A stretch of 64,000 bases of DNA from Rhodococcus opacus (GTDB lineage: Bacteria; Actinomycetota; Actinomycetes; Mycobacteriales; Mycobacteriaceae): NCBI RefSeq assembly GCF_012396235.1, contig NZ_JAAXPA010000019.1, positions 1 to 64,000 on the forward strand. Direction: 5' to 3'. The translations under genes were made by a program, and so were the position numbers. Numbering within the stretch: the stretch's first letter is position 1; each line of letters opens with the position of its first letter. Below, one piece after another: positions 1-7,876 of this stretch. Below the pieces are notes generated by a model that was not told the origin of the DNA, ran no database searches, and was given only the letters and a program-made list of their open reading frames with translations.

Positions 1-285
1 CGGAGCCGGGGCTGCCGGCTTCGGGCCGGGACGGGGACCGCCCGGCTTCGCTGCGGTCGCCGGGGTGCTCGGCGCGGGCGCGCCGGGCTTGGCAGCCGGA
101 CGGGCTGCGGAATCGGCGGACTTCGCCGACGGGAAGGATTCCCGCAGACGCCTGGCGACGGGCGCCTCCACCGTGGAGGACGCCGACTTCACGAACTCGC
201 CCTGCTCCTTGAGCGTTGCGAGTAGTTCTTTACTTGTGACACCGAGTTCTTTAGCCAACTCGTGCACGCGGGCCTTGCCTGCCAC
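1..285 (-). CDS. infB: translation initiation factor IF-2, N-terminal part
   Basis: This is the first 95 codons of IF-2, the GTPase that places initiator tRNA on the 30S subunit; the rest lies beyond the window edge. The N-terminus reads [20 protein letters not shown], the typical IF2_N helical domain (HELAKELGV). After about residue 50 it turns into the Ala/Pro/Gly-rich linker usual for actinobacterial IF-2. A GTG start at 285 is preceded by GAGGAG. It is the last visible gene of the rimP-nusA-ylxR-infB operon, with a 105-nt gap after ylxR. Partial only because of the window edge. Confidence 0.95.
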   Translation of the reverse strand, partial: MAGKARVHELAKELGVTSKELLATLKEQGEFVKSASSTVEAPVARRLRESFPSAKSADSAARPAAKPGAPAPSTPATAAKPGGPRPGPKPAAPAP

Positions 286-390
286 TGCTCTCCTCACTGA
301 TGAGGTCGAGCAGGAGGCTCCCCTGAGAGGGGCCCGCACGACCTCGGGTTATCTCCGATGGACGATCATCGCTGGTGCTTCACGGTGTGC

Positions 391-744
391 TCATGAGTGC
401 TTGTGCCTGTTCTGTTCGAGAGGTACTGCTCTGGGTGGGTGCCCTGCTCGTACCCAGTGGTCGACTTCTGACACGTCAACACTTCCGGACACTCGCAACG
501 CTCTGCCGAATGCTCGGCGTCGTTCCGCGAGACTCAGGCAAGCCTCGACGGGGTGCAGCCACGCACCTCGACCGGGAAGCCTGCGCCTCGGGTCCGGGGC
601 GAGAACATGACCTTGCGGCCCGCTCTCACTAACCACAACCCTGAGCAGATCGACAGCCAGCGCGCGCTCCCTACATCCTATGCATGTTCGCACCGGTGAA
701 CCGGTAGGAACGCGCGCGGAATCGGGATGCTCATGCTGAACCAT
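391..744 (-). CDS. ylxR: YlxR family RNA-binding protein (nusA-infB operon)
   Basis: A 117-aa basic protein with the YlxR signature PVRTCIGCRERA near residues 17-28, the GRGAWLHP segment near 58-65 and an Arg-rich helix (AERRRAFGRALR). The family (DUF448) is almost always found between nusA and infB, as here, and is thought to bind RNA or act as a nucleoid/transcription modulator. I chose ATG 744 because it gives the usual length; the open frame extends further upstream into nusA only by chance. It starts 45 nt after the nusA stop and is probably co-transcribed. The exact role is not evident from sequence. Confidence 0.9.
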   Translation of the reverse strand: MVQHEHPDSARVPTGSPVRTCIGCRERALAVDLLRVVVSESGPQGHVLAPDPRRRLPGRGAWLHPVEACLSLAERRRAFGRALRVSGSVDVSEVDHWVRAGHPPRAVPLEQNRHKHS

Positions 745-788
745 TGACCACTCTACCGCCGACTCGCCCCGATCTCCGCATTCCCGGC

Positions 789-1820
789 TCAACGACTGGT
801 CGCGGCGGGTCCGCCTGCCGACTCGGGGGCGGGTGCGGCGTCGCTGCGGATGTCGATCCGCCACCCGGTCAAGCGCGCAGCAAGACGGGCATTTTGCCCT
901 TCCTTGCCGATGGCGAGCGACAGCTGGAAGTCGGGGACGACGACACGCGCGGCGCGCGCCTCGGGATCCACGACAGTGACGGAGACCACTTTCGACGGTG
1001 ACAGCGCGTTGCCGACGAACCGGGCCGGGTCCTCGTCGAAGTCGATGATGTCGATCTTCTCGCCGGCGAGTTCGCTCATCACGTTGCGCACCCGCTGGCC
1101 CATCGGCCCGATACACGCACCCTTGGCGTTCAGCCCCTGCACCCGCGACTGGACGGCGATCTTCGACCGGTGCCCGGCCTCCCGGGCGACGGCGATGATC
1201 TCGACCGAACCGTCCGCGATTTCCGGAACCTCGAGCGCGAACAGCTTGCGGACGAGGTTCGGGTGGGTGCGCGACAGCGTGATCTGCGGTCCGCGCTGTC
1301 CACGGGCCACACCGACGACGTAGCACTTGAGCCGCTCGCCGTGCTCGTAGTTCTCGCCGGGCACCTGCTCGGCGGGCGGGATCAGACCCTCGGCGCCGCT
1401 GGCCTCGCTGCCGATCCGCACCACGACCATGCCGCGCGAGTTGGCGCGGGTGTCGCGCTGGATCACGCCGCCAACGATCTCACCCTCGTGAGTGGCGTAC
1501 TCACCGAAGCTCCGCTCGTGCTCGGCGTCGCGCAGCCGCTGGAGGATGACCTGGCGGGCGGTGGTCGCGGCGATCCGGCCGAAGCCTTCCGGGGTGTCGT
1601 CCCATTCCTCGCCGACCATGTTGCCGTCGGCGTCGACGTCGTGCGCCATCACCCGCACGATGCCGCTCTTGGTGTCGACGTCGATCCGTGCGTGCTGCTG
1701 ATGCCCCTCGGTGTGCCGGTAGGCGGTGAGCAACGCGGTCTGAATGGTCGAGATGACGGTCTCGATCGAGATGCCCTTGTCGGCCTCGATGGCGCGCAAC
1801 GCCGCAATGTCGATATTCAC
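789..1820 (-). CDS. nusA: transcription termination/antitermination factor NusA
   Basis: A 343-aa NusA that binds RNA polymerase and nascent RNA to control pausing, termination and antitermination. An N-terminal domain ([20 protein letters not shown]) is followed by the S1 domain from about residue 110 ([20 protein letters not shown]) and two KH domains; KH1 carries [14 protein letters not shown] and KH2 carries [19 protein letters not shown]. It lacks the C-terminal acidic repeats of enterobacterial NusA, as is normal in actinobacteria. The GTG start at 1820 overlaps the rimP stop (GTGA), so translation is probably coupled. Second gene of the rimP operon. Confidence 0.97.
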   Translation of the reverse strand: MNIDIAALRAIEADKGISIETVISTIQTALLTAYRHTEGHQQHARIDVDTKSGIVRVMAHDVDADGNMVGEEWDDTPEGFGRIAATTARQVILQRLRDAEHERSFGEYATHEGEIVGGVIQRDTRANSRGMVVVRIGSEASGAEGLIPPAEQVPGENYEHGERLKCYVVGVARGQRGPQITLSRTHPNLVRKLFALEVPEIADGSVEIIAVAREAGHRSKIAVQSRVQGLNAKGACIGPMGQRVRNVMSELAGEKIDIIDFDEDPARFVGNALSPSKVVSVTVVDPEARAARVVVPDFQLSLAIGKEGQNARLAARLTGWRIDIRSDAAPAPESAGGPAATSR

Positions 1821-2389
1821 TTGTCCAACCCCTCTACTACTTCTTCATCTTCCGACGCGTCTGCGTCCGCGGGTGCCACACGACCCTCGGGAATCCCGCC
1901 CGCGAGTTCCAGCTCTCTCGGGTCGGGTTTCGAGAATTCCACCTGCACAACAGCTTTCTGAATGTCCGGGAGCGCGACGCGCCGAACCTCCGGGCCCGTG
2001 CGCGAGCCGATCACCACCGCGACCGAGTCGCCGTCGAGGACGCCGATCCGACCCACGACGGTTTCGTTGGCGAGGTCGATACGCGCCTTGCGGCCGCGGG
2101 CCCGGCGCCAGTGCCGCTCGTGTGTGAGCGGCCGGTCGATACCGGGAGACGTGACCTCGAGTGTGTACGGCGATTCCCCGAAATCGGACACCGAATCGAA
2201 GACCGCGGAGATCTCGTGGCTCAGGTTCGCAACCGCGTCGAGTTCGAGTCCGGCGTCGCTGTCCACCATGATCCGGACTGCGCTGTGCCGACCCGCGAGG
2301 GTGACTGCAACGCCCTCCAAGTCGTAGCCCTGGCGTTGCACCAGATCGGAGATGAGCTCCGTCACCCTCTCCTTGGATGGAACCGGCAT
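1817..2389 (-). CDS. rimP: ribosome maturation factor RimP
   Basis: A 190-aa RimP, which helps 30S subunit maturation. Recognisable parts are [19 protein letters not shown] at the start, the [12 protein letters not shown] motif in the middle and a C-terminal SH3-like half; the tail is acidic ([13 protein letters not shown]). I chose ATG 2389 because GAGGAG lies about 8 nt upstream and it begins with the conserved region; the open frame runs 35 codons further upstream without similarity. First gene of the operon with nusA, ylxR and infB. The next gene upstream is divergent, so the promoter should lie between about 2390 and 2580. Confidence 0.95.
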   Translation of the reverse strand: MPVPSKERVTELISDLVQRQGYDLEGVAVTLAGRHSAVRIMVDSDAGLELDAVANLSHEISAVFDSVSDFGESPYTLEVTSPGIDRPLTHERHWRRARGRKARIDLANETVVGRIGVLDGDSVAVVIGSRTGPEVRRVALPDIQKAVVQVEFSKPDPRELELAGGIPEGRVAPADADASEDEEVVEGLDK

Positions 2390-2586
2390 CGGGGAAGCTC
2401 CTCGTTTCAGTTGTCGCTCGTCGTATGTCGTGGTCTCGCAGGTCATCGTGCCGCGCACGCAGCACCGCGAACCCGCCGGGACGGGTTCGAGCATCTAAGA
2501 GTAACGCCGATTCGAGGCGCCCGTGACCAGCCCCGGTGCTCGATTCCCGGGATCGCGGCCCGACCTGGCACCATGGACCGGTGCTC

Positions 2587-3114
2587 ATGCCCACCGTCCC
2601 CCGGCCCCCGACATCCGGTCCGGCCGTGTCCCGGCGCACCGCTCTCCGGTTCGCAGCAGCCTCGGCCTTCGGCGTCGCGAGCGTCCCCCTGCTGGCGGGG
2701 TGCGCCGACGACACGGACTCCGACACCGAGGTCGATTCACTCGTCGCGCAGTCGCGTCTGGCTCGTCGCGACGCCGCCGGTGCGGCGGCCACGATCGCGC
2801 TGCTCCCGGATCGCGGCGCGGCACTCGAACTCGTCCGCGCCCAGCGCACCGCGCACGCCGACGCGTTGGATGCCGAAATCGCCAGGGCTGCAGGAACTTA
2901 CCCGGACGGCACCGCACCGACCACGTCCGCTCCCCCGTCGCCGACTCCGACCGCGCCGGCGCCGCCGCCCGGTCTCGATCAATTGCGCGCCGACCTGGCC
3001 GAGTCGCAGCGCAGCGCAGCCGATTCGGCGCGCGCTCTGACCGCCCACCGCGCGGGGCTGTGCGCGTCGATCAGCGCCGCGTGCGGAACGTACCTGGCGG
3101 TGGTGCTGCCGTGA
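2587..3114 (+). CDS. Tat-type lipoprotein, Rv2843-like (unknown function)
   Basis: A 175-aa protein with an N-terminal twin-arginine signal (SRRTALRFAAASAF) ending in a lipobox (LLAGC), so it should be an exported, lipid-anchored envelope protein. The mature part is Ala-rich and probably helical with a proline-rich hinge (TSAPPSPTPTAPAPPPG) near residue 125. The start is uncertain: GTG 2581 or ATG 2587 both precede the signal closely. Its stop overlaps the GTG of the DUF4439 gene (GTGA). The position matches M. tuberculosis Rv2843, and the following gene matches Rv2844, so the pair is conserved. No enzymatic motif is seen. Confidence 0.75.
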   Translation: MPTVPRPPTSGPAVSRRTALRFAAASAFGVASVPLLAGCADDTDSDTEVDSLVAQSRLARRDAAGAAATIALLPDRGAALELVRAQRTAHADALDAEIARAAGTYPDGTAPTTSAPPSPTPTAPAPPPGLDQLRADLAESQRSAADSARALTAHRAGLCASISAACGTYLAVVLP

Positions 3115-3554
3115 CGACACCCACCGAAGCCGAGGGGAAGAGCCTCGCCGACGCGCTGACCGCCGAACATTCCGCGGTGTTCGCCTACGGTGTGGTCGCC
3201 GCCTTCTCGAATCCCACCCGGGCCACCCAGGTGGCCACCGCCGCCGCAGCCCACCGGGCGCGCCGGGACGGACTCCTGGACACGCTGACCGCGGCAGGAC
3301 TGACGGCCCCGGCCGCCGAGGCGGGCTACACCCTGCCCTTCCCGGTCACCGATCCGATCACGGCCGCGCAGCTGGCGGCCCAGGTCGAGACCGACACCGC
3401 CGTCGCGTGGCGGGCGGTCGTCGAACACGGCGAGACCGAGGACACCCGCACGCTCGGCGTCACCGCGCTGACCGAGGCGGCCGTCCGGGAAGCCACCTGG
3501 CGCGTGGCTCTCGGGACCGATCCGGTGACCGACCCGTTCCCCGGCCAGCCCTGA
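3111..3554 (+). CDS. DUF4439 ferritin-like domain protein (Rv2844-like)
   Basis: A 147-aa helical, Ala-rich protein resembling the DUF4439 family, which has a ferritin-like fold. It begins with a helix bearing AEHSAVFAYGVVAAF and has a second with AAHRARRDGLLDTL. No signal peptide is seen, unlike its partner. The GTG start at 3111 overlaps the stop of the lipoprotein gene, so the two are coupled. The metal ligands of true ferritins are not obviously complete, and function is unknown; the constant pairing with the lipoprotein suggests a joint envelope-linked role (inference). Confidence 0.75.
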   Translation: MTTPTEAEGKSLADALTAEHSAVFAYGVVAAFSNPTRATQVATAAAAHRARRDGLLDTLTAAGLTAPAAEAGYTLPFPVTDPITAAQLAAQVETDTAVAWRAVVEHGETEDTRTLGVTALTEAAVREATWRVALGTDPVTDPFPGQP

Positions 3555-3655
3555 CGACGCGCAGGTTCCCGCCCACCGGGATTCTGCACCCACCCGGCGC
3601 GTTCCCGGCCTAGCGTCTCTCCCGACACGGTGAACGGCAACGGGAGGACGGCGGC

Positions 3656-4141
3656 GTGGACGAACGCTCGGTGGAGCAGCGTCTGGCGGACCTGGAGCGG
3701 ATCGACGCGATCAAGGCGCTCAAGTACCGCTACTGGCGAGCGTGCGACGGCAAGGATCCGGACGCGTTCCGTGCCTGCTTCGTCTCGTCCGGTGCGTCGA
3801 TAGACTTCGGCCCGCTCGGCCGGTTCGACGACGCCGACCGGCTCACGGACATCTTCCGCGGGATCGCGCTCCACGAAGTGGACGGCAAGCACGTGATCCT
3901 TGACATGCACCACGGCTTCCATCCGGACATCGTGCTGCACAGCGACACCGAGGCGTCGGGCGCGTGGACGCTGAAGTTCCGCCAGGTCGATCTGCTGAAG
4001 CGGACGGAGACCGTGTCCTCCGGCGAGTACGACGACACCTACCGTCTCGAGGACGGCGGCTGGCGAATGTCGCGATGCCACTTCACCACTCGATGGTCGA
4101 TCACCCGTCCGCTCGCCCAGGACACGGTGGTGGTCCAGTGA
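3656..4141 (+). CDS. SnoaL-like / NTF2-fold protein
   Basis: A 161-aa single-domain protein of the NTF2/SnoaL-like superfamily. The start VEQRLADLERIDAIKALKYR is typical, followed by FDDADRLTDIFRGIA and the C-terminal sheet ending in WRMSRCHFTTRW. Family members are small dehydratases, isomerases or ring-hydroxylating subunits acting on steroids, aromatics or polyketides. The GTG start at 3656 has GGGAGG upstream. The stop overlaps the GTG of the SDR gene, so the two proteins probably act on the same substrate; substrate not deducible. Confidence 0.75.
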   Translation: MDERSVEQRLADLERIDAIKALKYRYWRACDGKDPDAFRACFVSSGASIDFGPLGRFDDADRLTDIFRGIALHEVDGKHVILDMHHGFHPDIVLHSDTEASGAWTLKFRQVDLLKRTETVSSGEYDDTYRLEDGGWRMSRCHFTTRWSITRPLAQDTVVVQ

Positions 4142-4965
4142 GCGCCGGGGTAGCTCTGGTCACCGGTGGGAGCCGCGGCGTCGGCAAGGGCGTGGCGACG
4201 GCGCTGGGCGCCGCCGGGTGGACCGTCTACGTCACGGGGCGCGGCCCGGTGACGGAGGGCGGCCCGCTGTCGGTGTCGGCGCGAAGGGTCACCGGCGCCG
4301 GTGGGACCGGCATCGCGGTGGCCTGCGATCACCGCGACGACGAGGACGTGCACAGCCTGTTCGCCCGGATCTCGGACGAGCAGGCCGGCCGCCTCGACCT
4401 GCTGGTCAACAACGTGTGGGCGGCCCCCAAGGGATTCGGCGGGTTCAGCACCCCGTTCTGGGAGCGGCCACTGGACGACTGGGACTCGCTGATCGGTGTC
4501 GGACTGCGCGCCCATTACGTCGCGTCCGTGGAGGCTGCGCGGTTGATGGTGCCCCGCCGCTCCGGGTTGATCGCGAACATCTCGTCGTTCGGGACCCGCG
4601 GGCATCTGCACTCGGTGTTGTACGGCATGTCCAAGGCCGGGCTGGACAAGATGGCCAGCGACATGGCGGCGGAGCTGGCTCCGCATGACGTGCGTGCGGT
4701 CTCGCTGTGGCCGGGCATTGTGCGGACGGAGATGATCGTCGCCAGCGGCCTCGAGACCATCGCCGGGTTCCCCGTCGCGGACGCCGAGTCCCCCGAGTTC
4801 ATCGGCGAGGTGATCTGCGCCCTGCACTCGGACCCGACCCTCCCGCAGCGCAGCGGCCACACCTTCGTCACGGCGGAGCTGGCCGTCGAATACGGCATCA
4901 CCGACACACAGGGCCGGACCCCGCCGTCACACCGCGAACCGTTCGGCGGCGGCCCCCTGTTCTGA
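4138..4965 (+). CDS. short-chain dehydrogenase/reductase
   Basis: A 275-aa SDR. The NAD(P) motif TGGSRGVG is at residues 9-16, NNVWAA takes the place of NNAG, catalytic Ser is in NISSFG, and YGMSK holds the Tyr and Lys. The C-terminal part is longer than in classical 250-aa SDRs, resembling the human DHRS1-like group. An insertion GPVTEGGPLSVSARRVTGAG follows the first beta-alpha-beta. Start GTG 4138 overlaps the preceding stop. Likely an oxidoreductase working with the NTF2-fold partner; substrate unknown. It is convergent with the truncated permease. Confidence 0.9.
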   Translation: MSAGVALVTGGSRGVGKGVATALGAAGWTVYVTGRGPVTEGGPLSVSARRVTGAGGTGIAVACDHRDDEDVHSLFARISDEQAGRLDLLVNNVWAAPKGFGGFSTPFWERPLDDWDSLIGVGLRAHYVASVEAARLMVPRRSGLIANISSFGTRGHLHSVLYGMSKAGLDKMASDMAAELAPHDVRAVSLWPGIVRTEMIVASGLETIAGFPVADAESPEFIGEVICALHSDPTLPQRSGHTFVTAELAVEYGITDTQGRTPPSHREPFGGGPLF

Positions 4966-4982
4966 GCCGCTACCTCGCGCGG

Positions 4983-5717
4983 TCAGTTCACGTCGCGCCG
5001 GCGGACGAGCCAGACCGTTCCCAGCGCGAACGCGGCGACGTACCCGGCCAGGAGTAGCACCGACGTGCCGCCGTCGAGGATGTTCAGGACGCCGGGGGTG
5101 GTGTCACCGCCGAAGTCTCGGAGCGATCCGGCGAGCGAGCCCGCGGCGGTACCGGGCAGGACGTCCGTCACCACCGACACGGGGTCGAGGACGGCCGCGA
5201 CCCCGCGGAGGAGGTTTTCGACCACCAGCACCCACACGAGTCCGAGACCGACCGACAACGCCGGCCCCCGTGCGAGAGCGCCGACGAGGACACCGGCGGC
5301 GGTCCACATCCCGAGGATGAGCACCCCGGAGGCGAGCGCCTTCAGCATCGCCTCCGCGGCAGGAAGACTCGCCGACTCCGATTCGGCCACGGCGACGACC
5401 GAGGCCACCCCGAGATCCACGGCCGCCACCGTGAGAACGAGTCCGATCACCACTATCAGCAGAGCGAGCAGGGTTCCGCTGAGCGCGGCCGATCGCGGAG
5501 GCCCCTGGGTGAACACGGTCTTCCACGTCCCCCACCCGTAGCCGCTGCCGATGGTGAGGGCGCCGAGGATGAGCATCAGCGCGCCCCCGAACATGGCCAT
5601 GCCCTGGGTGAACACTTGCGGCACCGCCGAGGGCAGCCTCTGCGCGAGCAGCGCCTCCGGGGGTGCGGACGACGCCATGTCGGTGGTGCCGCCGGTCGCG
5701 AAAGTGATGTAGATCAA
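4983..5717 (-). pseudogene. ABC-2 type permease, 5'-truncated by transposon insertion
   Basis: The remaining 244 aa read IYITFATGGTTDMASSAPP and then about six hydrophobic segments, typical of the C-terminal part of an ABC-2 permease (export or membrane-protein ABC systems). A normal start with the cytoplasmic N-terminus and first membrane helix is missing. The open frame begins within about 10 nt of the hairpin that marks the end of the adjacent TnpB element, so the natural 5' part was probably replaced by the insertion. No ABC ATPase gene is next to it. The polypeptide could still be made from the first ATG, but function is doubtful. Confidence 0.7.
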
Positions 5718-5722
5718 CTACT

Positions 5723-5738
5723 CGGCCCTGAAGGGCCG
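5723..5738. repeat. hairpin at the transposon end next to tnpB
   Basis: CGGCCCT-GA-AGGGCCG forms a 7-bp hairpin just past the TnpB coding part. IS200/IS605 elements carry subterminal hairpins instead of inverted terminal repeats, and in TnpB elements the right end also gives rise to the guide (omega) RNA. Position and shape fit that right end; sequence beyond it (towards 5717) is the permease. Confidence 0.55.
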
Positions 5739-6770
5739 GGTTTGTGCTCACGTTCTCACTGGCTGCGGGAGGGGTGGCTGCTATGGGCGCGGTTGATTGG
5801 GCGGCCCTGTACGTGCGATGTCCGAGTGCGGCGATGTTGCGGGCCGCATTGTGGTCGGCGTGACCGGTCCACTGGCAGTGTCGGCATCGGAACGTTGCTT
5901 GCGAGACCCGGTTCGCTTTGTCGCAGTACCCGCATTGTGAGCAGGTTCGCGAGGTGTTCCGGGGGTCGACGACAGCGACGGGCACCCCAGACCTCTCGGC
6001 CTTGTAGGTGATCTGCGCTCGCAGCTGAGCGTATGCCCAGGAGTGGAGTTGGGTCCGCTGCTGCCGGGCTAGCCGTACCCGGTCGCGGATACCCGACAGG
6101 TCTTCCACCGCGATCCCACGACCGGTGCGGACCACCGCACGTCGAGGGTGGCCGGATCGTCGTCGGTGGTGACGGCGAGGTTCACGATCCCCAGATCCAC
6201 ACCCAACCAGCCTTCGGCGGTGTCCGGCGGCGGGGCCGGTTTCGGTGACGGTTCGTCGACGGTGGCATACAGGTAGAAGTGCCCGTCGCGGTAGACGAGG
6301 TCCGTTTCACCCTTGCGGGCAGCAAGAAGTGTGCGTTGCCACGGCGCACACACGAACCGCACACCCCGCATCCGCCCAGCCGTGGTCCAGATCGACACGG
6401 TCGATACGTCCATTTGCCACGACAGGCACCTGTCGTCGAACGGTTGGGCAGCATATGGCCGGAATGCGACCGCGGTACCGGCCACCGCCGTATACCGGGT
6501 CGACCCCGGCCGACCGTAGTTTCCGTTGGTCAGGTTCGCCTGCCGGGTGGCGTACGCGTCGGCAACTTTCCGCAGAACATGCAACGCCGGCTGCGCCGAC
6601 AGCCCCCGCGTCTTCACCATCGGATACAGCGCGACCTGCAACGCCCGCCGCGACCGCAGTCCCCTCGACTGAGCCACCCCGGCAACCTCATTGCACAACA
6701 CCAACGTCGACTCCAGCGCCGCAAACTGATCAGCAGTGGGTACGAGCTTGACCACCACAATCCGTTTCAC
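5735..6770 (-). pseudogene. tnpB: IS200/IS605-family TnpB (RNA-guided nuclease), degraded
   Basis: The N-terminal part (6770 to 6069) starts VKRIVVVKLVPTADQFAALE and contains the RuvC-I motif GWLGVDLGIVN. The C-terminal part is in another frame from about 6135: RTGRGIAVEDLSGI (RuvC-II Glu), HSWAYAQL, a zinc ribbon with CSQCGYC and CRHC, and RuvC-III DHNAARNI. Between DDDPAT and RTGRG roughly 60 residues normally present are missing and the frame shifts, so this is a deletion with frameshift, not a single sequencing slip. All three catalytic acidic residues remain in the DNA but on two frames. The 3' frame runs on into the permease without a stop. No tnpA is present. GTG start at 6770 with GGGGAGG upstream. 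Confidence 0.85.
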
Positions 6771-7039
6771 CTCGCACCCACCGCCTCCCCTAGCCGACTA
6801 GCCTTCACCGACCCGATGTGTGAATAGATCATGACAGAGGGGTCCGACAAGTCCCGGGGGCAACACTTACTGAATACGATGGCGAAACCATCACGTGCAC
6901 CTACTGATCCACCCACAGTGCAACTCTGCGCCTTGGTCAACAGCCTCACAGGCGTGTCCACCCGCCGTCTACGGCAAGCGTTCCCCGGACGCAAATGCGA
7001 AAACCTGTGGATCAACCACTTCTGTTCGCCCGCAAGCAC
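6771..7039. other. intergenic stretch between tnpB and kinase remnant
   Basis: About 270 nt that hold the presumed left end of the TnpB element. Short open frames exist on both strands but none resembles a known protein, and codon usage is unlike the neighbours. No clear promoter or terminator is seen. It most likely consists of element end plus decayed flank. Confidence 0.4.
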
Positions 7040-7690
7040 ATCGACGGCCTACCCGCCGCGAGCGACGCACACGGCGACGGCTTCCCGTCACGGTCTTGCT
7101 CGTCGTGCTGGCCGTCACGATGCTCTACGTGGCCCGGGGTTACAGGTACGGTCCGGTGTTCCTCTCGCTGTGTGTCCTCACGGGTATCGCGGCCTGGCTG
7201 ATGCTCCCTCCCCGCCGCCGCGATCATCCGGCAGATGCGCGGGACACTCGACGCCCGCCGGCAACGTGCCGAGGCGGCGGAATGCAGCGCCCTGGACGAG
7301 CAGTATCGATGCGCCAGCAGGGAGCGCCTCGCGATCGCCCGCAAACTTCACGATGTTCTCGCACACAGCCTCTAACTGATCACGTGCAGGCCTCGGTCTC
7401 ACTCGAGCTGTGGGACAGCAGACCCGAAAGGTCCCAGGAAGAGCTGTCCACGATCAAGTTCGCGAGCCGCGACGCGATCGGCAACGTCCACGCGCTGTTG
7501 TCGTCACTGCGGGTTTCGGCGAGGACACCCCGTCGATCGCGCCCACCGCACGGATCGGGGACCTGGACGGTGTGGTCGAGCGCGCCCGTGCCGCGGGTCT
7601 CGCGGTGACGGAGCCCTTCGGCCGATCGGCCGATTCGGCTCACCGAGTCGCCGATCGGCTTCGGCGAACACACCGCCCTGGTACTCGCGG
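7040..7690 (+). pseudogene. NarL-type sensor histidine kinase remnant
   Basis: Pieces of one kinase gene lie in order but in different frames. A membrane segment (VTVLLVVLAVTMLYVARGYR, LCVLTGIAAWLML) is followed in another frame by RRQRAEAAECSALDEQYR and the phospho-acceptor helix ERLAIARKLHDVLAHSL, then a TAA stop at about 7374. It continues with SLELWDSRPERSQEELSTIK and IGNVHALLSSLR in the first frame, and shifts again to GFGEDTPSIAPTARIGDLDG. These are the HisKA_3 dimerisation region and the start of the ATPase domain. The rest of the ATPase domain and any response regulator are gone. At least two frameshifts and one stop make it inactive. Confidence 0.75.
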
Positions 7691-7830
7691 TCGAGTATGG
7701 GCGTGACCCAGCTCGTCGGGGCGGTAACGTCGGATTTCTGGCGTGGGACGCCCGCCAGGTCGCGCAGGTGCGGCGAGTACGCCGTTCCCGGCGAACTCTC
7801 CGATGCGTTCCTCCCTGCCCTGGAACTGAT

Positions 7831-7860
7831 GCGGGCCCGGACCTCACGGTCCGGGCCCGC
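7831..7860. terminator. strong intrinsic terminator hairpin
   Basis: A perfect 13-bp stem GCGGGCCCGGACC / GGTCCGGGCCCGC with a TCAC loop lies 17 nt past the stop of the MFS gene on the minus strand. There is no long U tract, as usual in actinobacteria. It should end transcription of the pump gene and shield it from the pseudogene region. Confidence 0.8.
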
Positions 7861-7876
7861 CCGCATTCCGGCAGGG

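Noticed and set aside
5717-6770. An active TnpB nuclease gene
   Set aside because: The two halves are in different frames and about 60 residues are missing between RuvC-I and RuvC-II.
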